Assembly: GCA_030847615.1 (NCBI GenBank)
Contig: JAUMIR010000001.1
Coordinates: forward strand, 30,193,501 to 30,257,500
Source of the DNA: Gambelia wislizenii
Lineage: Eukaryota; Chordata; Lepidosauria; Squamata; Crotaphytidae
Direction: 5' to 3'
DNA: 64,000 nt
The notes under the pieces were generated by a model that did no database searches, was not told the DNA's origin, and saw only the letters and a program-made list of their open reading frames with translations. This document shows, piece after piece, positions 1 to 12,565 of this stretch; position 1 is the stretch's first letter; the number at the start of each line of letters is the position of its first letter. Made by a program: the position numbers and the translations under genes.

Positions 1-465
1 TGACTGCAGTGCAGATGCATTGTTCACACTACAGTTTTCTCCGGAGTATTAAGTGCTGATAGGGCAGTACATCATGTGGCATTATTGGGCCTGATTTCAG
101 GGGAAAGGTTACACATTGTGTGGCGTTATTTGGCCAGAATCAGGGGCGAGGATTCACTAGTCTAGAGAAGCCCATAGTCTCCACCATCACTTCCACATAG
201 TTCCTTTTTTATGCAATCTGGCTTTTGTCTGCCTTGTGGGAGGAGAGATTATCCTTCTTCAGAGTCTTTAAACAGAGGTTGCTGAGCATCTTTCAGTTCT
301 GTAGATATGTATTCCTGCATGGCAGGGTTGGCCCTTGCAGCCTCTTCCAACTCTTAAGATTTTCCTCCCTGAGCTCCAGCCTGGCTCCCATCAGATACCC
401 AAAATGCTGTCTCCTGCCATTGTTGCTCTCAGCCTAAGATTGTCTTCCTGTTGTCTTTCTTGCAG
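1..465 (+). other. intron of the unidentified left-hand gene, with a CR1 LINE remnant
   Basis: No coding exon is visible before the splice acceptor at 464-465, which follows a pyrimidine-rich tract. About 255-350 resembles the 3' end of a CR1 LINE in + orientation: a decayed match to the phrase that ends 'tcctgcatggcaggg' and 'ctcttccaactct', common at reptile CR1 3' ends. The short + strand ORF here reads through this repeat and is not coding. Confidence 0.6.
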
Positions 466-581
466 TTTGCATTGATGGTGTGGAGTGGAATGATGTGAAG
501 TTTTTCCAGCTGGCTGCGCAGTGGCCAACGCATGTCAAGCATTTCCCCATCGGCATCTTTGGCTATACAAAAAGTGTGTGA
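466..581 (+). CDS. last coding exon of an unidentified + strand gene (37 codons plus TGA)
   Basis: A clean acceptor (pyrimidine run ending TTGCAG) precedes an open frame that starts after a two-base split codon and ends in TGA at 579-581. The 37 residues are rich in aromatic and hydrophobic residues (it begins [13 protein letters not shown] and ends IFGYTKSV). I do not recognise the protein. In human, RRP36 and KLHDC3 lie on this side of CUL7, but this tail does not look like either as I remember them. The gene runs toward CUL7, so the two are convergent. It is judged coding because the acceptor, the frame, the stop and a downstream AATAAA fit together; a random ORF or an exon of a transcribed repeat cannot be excluded. 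Confidence 0.6.
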
Positions 582-2865
582 TTAACAACCAGGCAGCCTC
601 TGGAAGTATCAGGGCTCTGCCAGACTGAATGACAGAGGAGAGACTGTTCGGGCTCCTTGGATTTTAAATGACTGACTGCCCAGTGCTGGAGCCCAAATCT
701 GGCCAGGGCCCTGCTTGCTCCTATTTTTTCTGTGCAAGGAGCATTCCGATTTGCTTTACGTCTCACCCATGATTCTTTTAGTTTTAATGTGAACGTGGGT
801 CCTAGGAAATGGAAGACACACACGTGCACACATGGCTTCTCAACCTGAACTCTTGTGCCAGTTTTCTCTGTCCAAGTGGGGTCAGGAATGAAAGAGGCTT
901 GAGGGGATTCATACAGCTACTCCCCACTTATCCTGCAAGGTGTTTTCCTTGCAGCAGCTGGGACTTGGGTTCCCTTCCACGCCTTGCCTGGCTGGCTTGG
1001 GCAAGAAAGGGAAAGGCAGGTCCTCTTTGACAAACTGCTATCTTCTAATACGTCTAAAAAATGTGTGTTACTGCCCTCCTCCTAGGGTTGCTTATCCAGG
1101 CTCACCCAGTAGCATTCTGGGCAAGCTGGACTTCTGCCCACAAGTGCCACTCTGCAGTACTCTCTCTCTCTCTCTCTCTCAGAATTTACCTGAGGGCTAC
1201 TGGGGTTTTGTTGTCTTTTAACATGAAGCAGCCTTCCCCTGTCTCTCTTATCCAGCCCCTCCCTGTATGGTTTGGTTTCCCCTGCCTTTGGAACATGTGC
1301 AGACCAGAGTACATAAAAGTGAGAGGTACCGTGATGGCAACAAAGGTGGGTGCCACTTTTGTTTCTGCAGCAAACCCTGTTCTTATGCAGCAGGGAGGTG
1401 CCCCGTTAGTATTTTGTGTAGTTCCTACCCTGCTTCCCCATGTTCTCTTGAAAGATGCTGGAGAGGTTGTTTTTCCCTCACCCATCAGCCGTGAGCACAA
1501 GATAGGGAGGTGGAGTACAAATGGCCAGTTTAGGATAGCTTTTCGTTCCAGGATCTCCTCCAAATAAGCAGGTAGGATTGTTCAGCTGCAATGAAAGGAG
1601 GAACACAGAGAACCAGCACTGCAAGCCAGTGTTTTTAGGGAACCATAGCCCTTCCAGTGGAATGGGACAGAAAATCTTTTGCTACAGAGGTGGTGAAGGG
1701 AGGAGGAGAGGGGGTAGAGGGAGAGGTTAAGTGCTTTTCCCCTAGTTCATCTGTTGTGTTTTTTATGGAGGATGCAAAGAAAGCGGAACAAAAAAAGATC
1801 AAGGAATGGGGATAAGCCCACTTCCTTACTTTAGTTGCATGCTTTATTTGCCTAGACAAGGTGGTAAGGAGACCTACTGCTCATGCAGATGCTAGCAGAG
1901 ATGGGGCCTCCAGTGGGGAAGGCCTGTTCTTGTGATGAAACCAGCTTATGAGTTAGTATACACTCTGTTTCTAGTCAGTACAGTAGGACCCCCCGTATCC
2001 ATTGATTCATTATCCACTGATTCAATTATCCTAATTACACAAAACAGCACACCTACCATAGAGTCTTCCTAGAAAATGTGTCCTCTCTAGCCATTTTCTA
2101 GGTCCTCCAAGGCAACTCTATGGTATTTTAAACTGGAAGTCTCATTATTTTTAATGGCATTCGCTATTATCTATGGCCCCCCCAACCTATCCCCAGCAGA
2201 TACAGGGGTCCTACTGTATGAGTAAAGCCACTCCTATACCCTCCCCAGACCAGAACAGGTTGTTGGAACAGGGCTGAGAGAAATCCTCAAATGTGCAGGT
2301 GGGCCCCAGTTCTACCTTCACAACAATGCAGTAGCAGGTTCTTTGTGCCATGTCAGATTCACAAAGCATGCATGAGATCCAATGGCACGGTCAAGTGTAG
2401 TGGCAGGCAGGATGGGAGGGAGGTACATGTAGGAAGAACACACACCCCCATCCACATTGAACAAGGGAACTAGAAGTTGTGAGTGATTGCAGTGAAGTGT
2501 CATAAGGGTAGACTTCCTGTGGCAGCTACTGGTGCCTCCTTGCCCTCCCTAACTGGATTCACATGTGTCCCCTTCCCTTCTCCTAACTCCTAAACCACAC
2601 GGGCTTCACAGCCAGGGTCTCAACCTACCTGGAGCTTGTGTTATTAGAACTGCCAAGCCAACCTCCCCTGCCTTGAAAGTGTATCCTACCGAACTCAAGA
2701 GACCTAAACTGTGGTGTTACGTCTGCATGGCGGACACAGCTGCTTGTGGTTAGGAGAGCAGGGATGGTGGGTTAACCCCATTTTTTACAAGATTCTATTT
2801 TTGTTAAAACTTAATGTAAGGTTGCTTTCTGGATTAATTTTAATAAATTAATGCTGGTACCATTG
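582..2865 (+). other. 3'UTR of the left-hand gene, with poly(A) signal
   Basis: About 2.3 kb follows the TGA without another convincing exon. An AATAAA lies at 2842-2847, with GT-rich sequence just after it. The tract carries a (TC)n run at about 1159-1180 and a TA-flanked MITE at 1981-2216, so the mature 3'UTR probably contains transposon sequence. The many short ORFs in this tract show no family features. Confidence 0.5.
1981..2216. mobile_element. Tigger-like MITE, family B
   Basis: Terminal inverted repeats begin CAGTAGGACCCC and end GGGGTCCTACTG, with TA on both sides (1979-1980 and 2217-2218). A second, oppositely oriented copy with the same interior lies at 59124-59379. The length, the TA target and the ends match nonautonomous Tc1/mariner-Tigger elements. 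No transposase is encoded. Confidence 0.75.
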
Positions 2866-5140
2866 TGACTGAGCGTTTCGGCATGATCTTGTGAGTCAAG
2901 TTAAAACGTGATGTTTGACCTTTGAAGAACTGAAAACAATGAAGGTGGTGGAGTTAAAATCCTTGTCCAGCCTTCTCCAACCTAGTGCCTATATTGGGAC
3001 TACATCCCCAGCTGGCGTGGGGGAAGTAGTCCAGGCTGGGGGAGGCTGCAGTCACCTTTGCCCCTGCCATGTGGCAAACTACTTTTGAAAATGAAGCTAG
3101 TTTCAAGCATTGTTATGAAGGATCCAATATGCTATTTGAAAGGGTTCTTGTGGGAAGTTTGCGCAGCTCTCTAGGTCCCTATTGTGTGTCTGAACAGGTG
3201 TCCGTATTGTGTGAATGTGGATACACTAAAACCTCATGTCCAACAATGATGATCTGTTTCTACATTCTTCACTCTCTTGGCTGTGTGATTTAAAGCTAAG
3301 CTTTGAGGAAAGGGAAACTCAAGTCAACAAAATCACTAAATGTGAGGAGTGCAAACTGTGTCCTCCACCCCCGTGTTGCTGAACTGCAGTTCCAAACAGC
3401 CCCAGCCAGTACAGCCAGTGGTGAAGGATGATGGAAACTGCCATATAACGAAAGTTAAAAGGGCCACAGGTTTCCCACCCGTTCTAAATGTTCAGGTCTA
3501 TATAATTTACTACGCTTTTGGTGTCAACAACAGGCACCAAGTCCATTACTCTAGAGCAGGGCTGGCCAAAGTGCAGCTTGTAGGCTGCATGCGGCCTTTG
3601 GGACCCCCATGTTCAGCCCCTGAAGACTCCCAAGGACCCCAGATTTTTTTTAAAAAATGAGTAATAGGGTCATTTTTCTGCCCCCAAACTGCCCAAACCA
3701 TAGTGGTTGGCTTCCCCTAACATTTCAAAGTCCCTCAAACATTCCCAAAATACAAAAGAAATCTAAGATTGGCCAAAAATCAGTCAGAATGGCAGCAGGA
3801 AATGACATATCACTTCAGGTGTGCCGAAATGCTCTGGTGTAGTGTGCTGGGTGGGCACAGGATGGGGAAATGGCCCCTGTCTCATGTGCAGTTGCCATCT
3901 CCTGATTTAGAATCTCATCTAGAAAGATGTGTGCTTACCAGCTATCTTGAGATGGAAATTATAGTCAAAGCTTCCGAAACTGAATCAGGAACTGTTCCAC
4001 AGTTCCGATCAAGCCTAAGCCCATTCTACACCAAAGCTGGTAGTCCTGGAGAAGCTGGTACAGTACTTCCAGGGAAGAAAATGTGTGTCAACTAATAATG
4101 GTGAAATCCAGTCTCAATAGCTACTGTGTTGACTGGTACTGGATCCAGCCACCCTGTGGAACTAAAATGTATTGTCAGGGATTACTAGCTTTTGCTGTAA
4201 TTCTTCTACTCTTTACCAGGGTAAAAAAAAATGGTTTCTTCCCTCTTTCATTTGACTAGATGGGTGTGTAAAGATAAATGAAAAATATGGGAATGGAGTA
4301 TTGTGTAAATGGTAAAGCAGCCTCATCTCTAATGCTAATCTGCCTGTTATTTGTGGACTGGCATTACTCACTCTCTGAAGCTGAACTACTGTTTTGTTGG
4401 TACACTACACTGGCATAGCTATGCTGGCATAAGCAATGGCAGCAGGAGGAAAAAGGCCACAGACACAACAGTCATGAAGGATGGCAAACACTGCACAAAT
4501 GGGCTGCTTGGAACTGGCAGATTTTGGGTGCCTTCCCTTGCCAGTGCTGTGTGACTCTACAAGAAGTGCAACCACTAGTGTAGGGTATAGTGTACACTGA
4601 GAGTATTCTGTCCCGAGTCCGCATGGCCTGTATATAAAAACAAGGCTACTGCACTGTGATACTAAGGGGGGCATAATTCTAGCAGTGACTCTGGCCTTTC
4701 CTTTTGGGAACTGAGATAAAGCTATTTTGTGGTTTGTGGTAAAACAGGGATGGGAAATTGTGGTTGTCCAGATATTGAGCTACAACACTCAACCAGTCTG
4801 CTAAGGTAGATGGGAGTTGCAATACAACAGCATCTCGAGATCCATGTGTTCCCAACTGCCGTTGTAAGGTCAAGTGGGAGGGTTGAGACTCAGCACATGG
4901 AAGAGCAGTAATGTGCAGGTTATCATTCCAGACGCCAGCTTTGTGACTGGGCAGTCTCAGCTACTTTGCTTAAGTCAAGAACTCATTGTCTTTATGCTGA
5001 TTCTTAAACAACTGGAGGTAGAGAAGGCCGCAAAGGCACACTGCAGATTCCAGTCACATTTGTTTTTATTGACTTGAGCTGGCATTATGTTCAGCAGCTA
5101 TGAATGTGTGAACTAGACCTTTGCATTGATAACTGTTCAG

Positions 5141-6310
5141 TATCATAGAATCATAGAGCTGCGAGAGACCCCCAGGGCCATCTAGTCCAACTCCCTGCCA
5201 TGGAACACACAAAGAATGCCTGACAGATGGTCATCCAGCCTCTATTTAAAAACCTCCAAAGAAGGAGATTCTACCACACTCCAAAGCAGTGTATTCCACC
5301 GTAGAACAGCTCTTACCATCAGGAAGTTCTTCCTAACATTAAGGTGGAATCTCTTTCCCTGTAGTTTTGATTACATTACTCCATGTCCTAGCCTCTGGAG
5401 CAGCAGAAAACAAGCTTGTTCCTTCATCAATATGACATCCTTTCAGATATTTAAACATGGCTATCATGCCCACCTCTTAACCTTCTTCAGGCTAAACATA
5501 CCAAGCTCCCTAAGCTGCTCTATACGGCATGGCTTCCAGACCTTTCACCATTTTGGTCACCCTCCTTTGGACATGTTCCAGCTTGTCAATATCTTGAATG
5601 GTGGTGCTCAGAACTGGATACAATATTCCAGGTGAGCTCTGACCAAAGCAGAACAGAGTGATACTATTACTACTCTCGATCTAGACATTATACTATACTA
5701 TTAATGCAGCCTAGAATAGAATTGGCTTTTTTAGTTGCTTCATCACACTGCTGACTGATGTTCATCTTGGGGTCCATTAGACTCCTAGATCTGTTTCACA
5801 TGCACTGCTATCAAGCCAGGTGTCACCCATCCTATATCTGTGCATTTTATTTTTTCTGCCTAAGTGTAGCATTCTACATTTCTCCCTATTGAAATTCATT
5901 TTGTTTGTTTTGGCCCAGCTCTCTAATTTGTTCAGGTCATTTTGAATTCTGATCCTGTCCTCTAGGGTATTAGCTACCCCTCCTAATTTGGTGTCATCTG
6001 CAAAATTGATAAAGCATGCCCTCTATTCCATCATCCAAGTAAAGACATCTCTGTTGTTTCTCTCCTTTCTACCCAGATGCTCTCAACTTGGCTTCTAGGA
6101 TTTAAGTCATGGATCTCTTCACAGGTGTAAACTTCCTTGACATATTATTCTACTCCTCCTCCTTTCCTGTTTGGTCTATTACTACAGTCCAATCATAAGA
6201 CTCATCCAACCAGGTTTTAGCGGTGCCTGTTATATTTACTTTCCTGTGCTAAGACTTCATCTTATTTCCCATGCTCTGTGCATTAAAACTATTCATGTTC
6301 ATGATCCTGG
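5141..6310 (-). mobile_element. CR1 LINE, 3' portion
   Basis: On the minus strand it ends in the CR1 hallmark tail of repeated ATTCTATGAT. It also carries the typical phrases around 'catctagtccaactccctgccatgg', 'cagctcttaccatcaggaagttcttcctaa' and 'ggtgtcatctgcaaa', read here on the plus strand. It is 5' truncated near 6.05-6.31 kb, with several indels, and no open frame survives in sense orientation. The upstream limit is approximate. Confidence 0.85.
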
Positions 6311-7012
6311 CACTTTTGCCATAATTGCAAATGCTCCCTCCTGAAATTTATCTCAATAGCCAACAGCCACACCAAGTGACAGAGGTCTGTTCTGCTGGTG
6401 ATCAGGGCACAGCTGGCTGACTTTTCCAGCCCCCTCCCACCAACAAAGAAGACTACAAAATAAAAAGTAGGACCCTTATTGCCACTACTCATCCCACTAC
6501 ACATTGCTGGTGGGGGAGGCTGGAAACATCATCCTGCTGCACAGACCTCTGTTGCCGGTTAAAGTACGTTTGGGGAGTTGGGTCAGGAGACAATACGTAG
6601 TTAAGTATTCTTAACTATGCCTGTGATGTAGGATCTTGGCCCTGAACTTTAGCAGTGAATAGGGTTGCAGACTCTGGCCTTCAGAAGAGACTAAAGGGGG
6701 TTGTGCAGTAGGTATTCCACAGATTAGCAGAGGGAGACATGATAGATAGAGCAGCTTGCAGAAGTACTAATGAGTGAGAAGCATTCCCTGTCCTTAGGAA
6801 TCTCTAGTACAAGCCAACATCCAGGACCAAGACTTCTGCTCCTGTGGCTGTAAGTAATAAGTGTGGGTTTCCAAAAATCTCTTTTCCCGTGGAAATCTAT
6901 ACATTCTTGCTGACCCCTCAAAAACAGATTTCACCTACTTGCCACACAACTCATGTGCACCTGTAGGTACCAAATGGACTCACATGCTACTTAAACAGAA
7001 TGCAGTCTTCTT

Positions 7013-7243
7013 TTGTTGTATGCCCTCAAGTTGTTTCCAACTTATGGTGACCCTAAGGTGAACCTACCACCAAGTTTCTTGGCAAGATTGTTTGGGGGGT
7101 TCGCCTTTCCCTTCCTCTGAGGCTGAGAGTATAAATTGCCCAAGGTCGCCCAGTGGGTTTCCATGGCTGAGCGGGCATTCGAACCCTGGTCTTCCAGATT
7201 TCTAGTCCACCACTCAAACAACTATACCACGCTGGCTCTCTAG
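7013..7243 (-). mobile_element. Sauria-type tRNA-derived SINE
   Basis: On the minus strand the tRNA-like head ('agccagcgtggtatag', then a B box near 'ggttcgaa') is followed by the body 'cccactgggcgacc' and a Bov-B-like tail around 'gggtcaccataagttgg'. The closely similar plus-strand copy at 42153-42385 supports the boundaries. It sits just downstream of the presumed CUL7 3' end. Confidence 0.8.
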
Positions 7244-7257
7244 TCTTCGAGTTCTCA

Positions 7258-7263
7258 TTTATT
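7258..7263 (-). terminator. CUL7: candidate CUL7 poly(A) signal (AATAAA on the minus strand)
   Basis: This is the first canonical AATAAA on the minus strand after the CUL7 stop codon, about 1.03 kb downstream. A nearer AGTAAA variant lies at about 7891-7896 and could be used instead. Assigned by position only. Confidence 0.35.
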
Positions 7264-8295
7264 AGAGTTCAGAAAGCAACTGATGGTAGCAGCTAATTCC
7301 ATGTACCACAACCTACACTGACCTCTTCTGGCCAGTTCTAATCATTGCCTACAGACTGAACTCCACAAAAGCTATTATGGGAAAGGTGTCAGCTTCTCCC
7401 TCTGCCCTATAGCTTCCTTCCATTCAGTCCCTCCCAAATGGTATTAATTAGTCTGGTAGGGAAGACGAACATACCTGGCACTAGATTCCTACACAAAAAG
7501 GGAAAGACAAAGTGGTTAAGGAAGCCTCTCCTTAGTGACCAAAGGAGAAATGTTCAAGAAATGAGAGAGGGGTTACAAAATGCCAGAAGCAGCCTGAATA
7601 GTAGGGGTTGCAGTTAAAATGAGATGCCACCCTTGGTTTGCAGCAGGATTAACATACCATGGATGGGAGCTGCCCCTCCGCAAAGCTGCAGGTGTAAGAT
7701 GAAGATTGTGTTCCCCAGCAGGGGAAAGACATAACCTACTTGTCAAGAAGTCCATGTAAAGAAATGGTGGAATTGCCATGTTCTGCAGCAGTTTCAAAAT
7801 AAGTCAAGTGTATGTTATGGAGAGGACATGTTTCCAGTTGCCTGGGTTTTATAACCACAAGGTATTCTGGCCATTTAGGAAAGGCTGTGACTGTTTACTA
7901 ACCCTTCCTGTTGTATTCTCTGGCACCAGATAATACGCCAATTGCTGGTTCAGGACATTAATGGCTGGCAGATGCACTGCAGTCAAGTAACAAAAGCAGG
8001 AGTCTGTTTAAGTACAACATCCACCTTTGGGGAGATTTCTGCTTGTAATGACAATTCATTCTGTTTCTCTTCTCAGGAGGGAATTGACTATGCTCACTGC
8101 AGTGCTACTGAACCACATGTAGCTCCTTCTTGCAATCATAACTTTAAAACCAGTTCGATGAGCTACCCAGGGAGCAAGATCTCTACAGCCCTGCTCATAA
8201 GTAAATGAGACACTGAAGAGCAAAGGCAGCCTTCTCAACCCCAGCCACAAAAGGAGGGCCCTTGGACAGCCACTCAGGCAAGTCAGTAGCCACTT

Positions 8296-11200
8296 CTACC
8301 TAAATGTAGAAAACATCTGTCTCTTTTCCACACAGGGCACATTGGGCACTTTTTTGATCTGCACAGTTTGAAAGGTTGCCTGAGGCTGGTTCTTTTGCAG
8401 AGCATGGGTTGAGAGCTCCGTGGAGACAAACTCCAAGAACTGTGGGTGGCTTTCCCGGCGTTGAGCATAGCCCTGGTTCAGTAAATGCAGGATACAGGAC
8501 AGGACATCAGCACTGCTGCAGCAGAAGCTCGAGAGCTTTGGTGTAGAGCCACACTCCATTTTCTGATAGGCATCTATCACCTGAGAGAAGCAGAAATCAT
8601 GAATTAAACATCCAGTGAGCTATCAACTGGCCTGAGCTACAGAAAGGACTCCCTGGACTCCATTACCTTGAACACCAGCTTGTCAATGTGGATCTCCTTC
8701 TCCTCTTTCAGGATCTGGGTGAGAAGGGAGCAGATGATATCCCTCTTCTTCTTCAAAGCATGGCCCTCATCCTCATCCACATTCAGGTATTCTGGTCTAG
8801 GCAACAGCCACAAGTGCTGGCCAGACGGCTGGGCCAATGCTGCCTGGTTCAGCTTCAAGATACCTAGAACCAAAAGATTACAAGCTCTTTGGGATTCACA
8901 GCATAAGCTCGAGGTGGAAGGCCTACCTAGGAAATCTCTTCTCAGAGCTACTCTCCAGAATGGCATGACCAGCCAAAGTCCTCCCTGCACTAGTGGGAAG
9001 TCAGTATCCCATCCATACCACCAGGCTAATTTCCCAAGAAGACCAAGATCCCCTCTCTCCCCTCACTGGAAATCCCTCCATACTTACTCTCACACTGGCT
9101 GAGGATCCCATTCTCCTTCATAAGAGGTTTCAATGCATGATTCAAGAGAACAGGGGAGAGACCTGTGGCTTGCAATAATGTCTCCACAGAAACTTCCTAG
9201 GACCAAAAAGGAGGGAAATGAAATTGAATACACAGAGAGAATAATACAGGGATTATCTGTAGCCTTTGGGTACCCTGAGAAATGCTGCAACTATAACATC
9301 TCTAATGTAGCCTGAGAACAATACTGGCCTATTTGCAAAGCGCTGACAAATATGGAAGATGAACAACTCTCAGACAGAGATTTTCAGTGTAATGTGGACA
9401 AAACTCTATCTAGCAATAGCAATAATAGCACCTGCATTTCTACACTGCTTTATAGTGCTAAGCACTCTCTAAGCTGTTTAAAATGTGTTATCTAATTGCC
9501 GCCCAAAAGCTACATACTCATTTTACCGACCTACAGAAGGATGGAAGGGTGACATTTCAGCACCATCCCTATGTATGGAATAATATTCTTAAGTCTCACA
9601 TTTGCTAGTTGTACTGACATTCTGACAATGTAGAAAATGAAAGTATTCTTAGGGTGCATCCACACTGCAGAAATAATGCACCACTTTAACAACCACGATT
9701 CCATCCTACAGACTCCTGGGATTTGTAGTTTTGAGGCACCAGCATGCTGGCTGAGAAGACTAGTCTTTGTAAAACTACAAATCCCAGGATTCCATAGGAT
9801 GGAGATACAGCATTTAAACAGTGGTGTCAAAGTGCATTATTTCTACAGTGTAGAAGCACCCTTAGGCTCTCTGTAGATTCTGTAAATTTAAGTATTTTCA
9901 CTGAATTTGGGCAACAAAAACAGAAGCCACTGATCTAATGCCTTCTATTTCTCATAAAACCCCACTGTTGTCACGGAAAAAGATTCCCTATTTGATGAGA
10001 AAGTGAAAACTATATGGCCTCCCACCAGCGCACATCCAGTCAGTTTAACATAGTTGGGCCCAGAACCAAACTAGTCCACAGGAACTGCAAGTATTAGTTT
10101 CCATCTTTCTGAACCTTCAGGCATATTGCACAAGACACAGGGAAGGCCTGTTAGAAGGGGGCTTATTCCATCCCATGACTCACAAACAGTTAGGCTGGCA
10201 GAGCCAGTAAAAATCAAGGCAGTCAGGACCTGAACACTGTTGAAGCACAGAAGGATGTACATCTGCAGGGTAGACACATGCAGGGTGCAGCCCTGGTACT
10301 CAAGCTCCGCATGGCCCAACCAAGTCCACTGCAAATGCCGTGGCTTTGTATGCTCTAGCCCAAAACGGCTTTGACCTATGAGAGAGGAAGAGTAGGATCA
10401 CAGAGAGATACACTGACAAGACTAATGAAAAGGCTTCATGAGCCCTCAGGTCCAGGCAGTTTTAAGATCTGAGACATCACAGACCTTTCCTCAAAGGAAA
10501 GTGGCAGCCATCACACAACAACTGTCTTCAAGGTGATTGGCCAAATGATGGAGCAGGAAGGTACAAAAAGTCTCTTCCCCCACATACTAAAACAGACAAT
10601 TGACAGTATGAATCAAGCAAGCTTAGCCTTATCCCCATGTTCTTTTAAATCTGACTTGTAAGTTTCTCAAAGGCTGGGCACCATCCCTTCCACATCTACA
10701 TTCCTCTTAGAGGTCAAAAGAACTAGGCTTTCTTCCTGCCCCTTTCCTGTCACAAGAACAGGATATCCCTGTAGTGAGGGTTGAATTTGTGCCAGGAGTT
10801 TCACCTTTACATTCATTAGGGTGTTCCTTGAATCGTACAATTAGCCAGTCCTTTCACAAATGATGAACTGCTTTAATGCTGCCTGTCAGGAACACTGACC
10901 TCCAAGCCCTGTAGCTCTCCTGTAGCTTTCTTCTCTATGGAAAGTTGCATGGCACTCATTCCCAGGGCTCATAGGGACCATCCATCCCACCCTGCCCAGT
11001 TTGGGCTCAAGGACAGCCCCACACTCACTCTGGGTGTAGAAGTCGGCAAACTTGCCCAGCTGCTGACTGAGAGGTGATGGGAAAAAATTGGCAGGCTCTT
11101 CCAGGTAGCAGTGTGAAGAGATGGTCCAACAGCATGGAGACAGGGCCAGCACCTTCACTTCTGTCTCTTCCTCCTGAGAAAACGACTCCTTGTCCTCCAT

Positions 11201-12565
11201 CATCTGGCAGCAAAACAGACCCAGTGTCAGGCTGATGACTGAGGGTGGTCTACCAGCAGTGCCATATTCAGGAAAGCAGCCATGTGAAAGGGCAGAAAGG
11301 CCTTGGCTAGCAAGGAACCCCTTTCACTCATGGGAAGGAGATTTGGCCCCCTCTGTCCCCCTTCCCTACCTACCTCTCCTTCTTTTTCCTCCTCCTCTTC
11401 GCATTTCCCATCGTGATCAAGTTCAAGCATATGCTTGTCGAGTTGCTGCAACTGGAAGAAGTGAAATTGCTGCTGCTGCTCCTCCAATTCACTGAGGTTC
11501 TTCAGCATCTGCTGAGGGAAACGGTTGGGGAAGCAGAGCCCAATGTGTTCCACCACAGCACACTCCAGCCATGTCTTGCCCTGGGACAGAAGCCGGGCTC
11601 CCAGGTAGTACCTAGAGAGGCACAGAGGTCAGGAAAACAGAGAGGGCCAGGCACCCCACCTCAACAACAGCTCATTCCTACCTACCCTTCTTCTCCCCCC
11701 TGGAAGTCCAGGGGCTAATTAGCTCTCCTGCAAGAGCCAAGCCCACTTCAACCCAGCCCTCAGAAGGAAAGCAGGAGCATTCTAGAGGATGCCTTCATTT
11801 GCAATGCACTTCCCACCCGAGTCCCACTTCTTTCCCTCCTTGACTCTGCATTTCTTCTCCACAAAACAAAGACTCACCGGTAGAAATGCTCAAAGATGTT
11901 GGCCAACTCCAGGCCTGCCAAGAAGAGGACAGGCTCCAAACTCTGCTGCAGGCGCTGTAGGGTCTCCGCATTGCCTGAAGCCTCCCAGCTTTCTTGGATC
12001 CAGCGGTCAATGTAACGGGCAAACTGCTCACTCACCTGGAGGTCACAGCAAAGGAGGTGCCAGGTGAACTACAGCAAAGGAGATGCTTCACAGAGCTCAG
12101 CATAAAAGGGGAGGGATAAAATGAGAGACTGATAGGACGAGTGTATGGAGAGGTAGAGCTATGCCCTCAGCCCAGGTTTGAGGTCTCAAAGTGGAGCTGG
12201 CAACAAAATAAGGCCCAACCCTGTGAAATGAGGTTCTGCTTCGTGAGGCCATGGGGAAAGAACTCCAGAGACAGATGCCTGGGTTGATGAGCCAGGGCAA
12301 GTTCCATTCCTTTCATCGTTAGGGCTCAGGGAGACCCCCAACAGCCCTTCCTGGCCTTGCCCATCCAACCACCCTTACTCACATGCATGGCTGTCAGGAA
12401 GGAGAGCTGCAGCAAGCCCCCAGAGAAGCCGTGGCACAGGGCCAGCATGAAGGACATCTGCTGCCCAAAGAGCTCCTCCATGGCGGTGCGGAGGCGCAGG
12501 TAAGTGCTGCAATACTGCTCCACAAAGTCCATGGCCTGCCAGGAGGACTCCAGGAACCGCTTCAC
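8296..12565 (-). CDS. CUL7: CUL7 coding exons 22-29: cullin homology body, neddylation winged helix and C-terminus
   Basis: Exons 22-24 carry the helical cullin body ([52 protein letters not shown]), then an acidic Glu-rich stretch. Exons 25-26 give [10 protein letters not shown] and [14 protein letters not shown], where RBX1 normally docks. Exon 28 has the winged-helix segment [20 protein letters not shown]; Lys1856 in ILK aligns with the neddylated lysine of mammalian CUL7. Exon 29 ends [11 protein letters not shown]...FSTFR, TAG. Exon 26 has a weak donor (CAG then GTCCTG). No RING-IBR-RING follows, which separates it from CUL9. Confidence 0.95.

Larger units (their letters stand above)
2866..7257. 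other. intergenic region between the left-hand gene and CUL7
   Basis: No convincing exon. It holds unique-looking sequence at 2866-5140, with a palindromic MITE-like relic near 4745-4870, then a CR1 LINE 3' portion (5141 to about 6310) and a Sauria-type SINE (7013-7243). The longer ORFs, such as the one across 5216-5635, are reads through CR1 in the antisense direction. Confidence 0.6.

Noticed and set aside
1061..1567. 168-codon plus-strand ORF and a 125-codon minus-strand ORF
   Set aside because: They overlap each other on opposite strands in the presumed 3'UTR, include a (TC)n run and show no domain.
5216..5635. 139-codon plus-strand ORF
   Set aside because: Antisense read through the CR1 LINE 3' portion.
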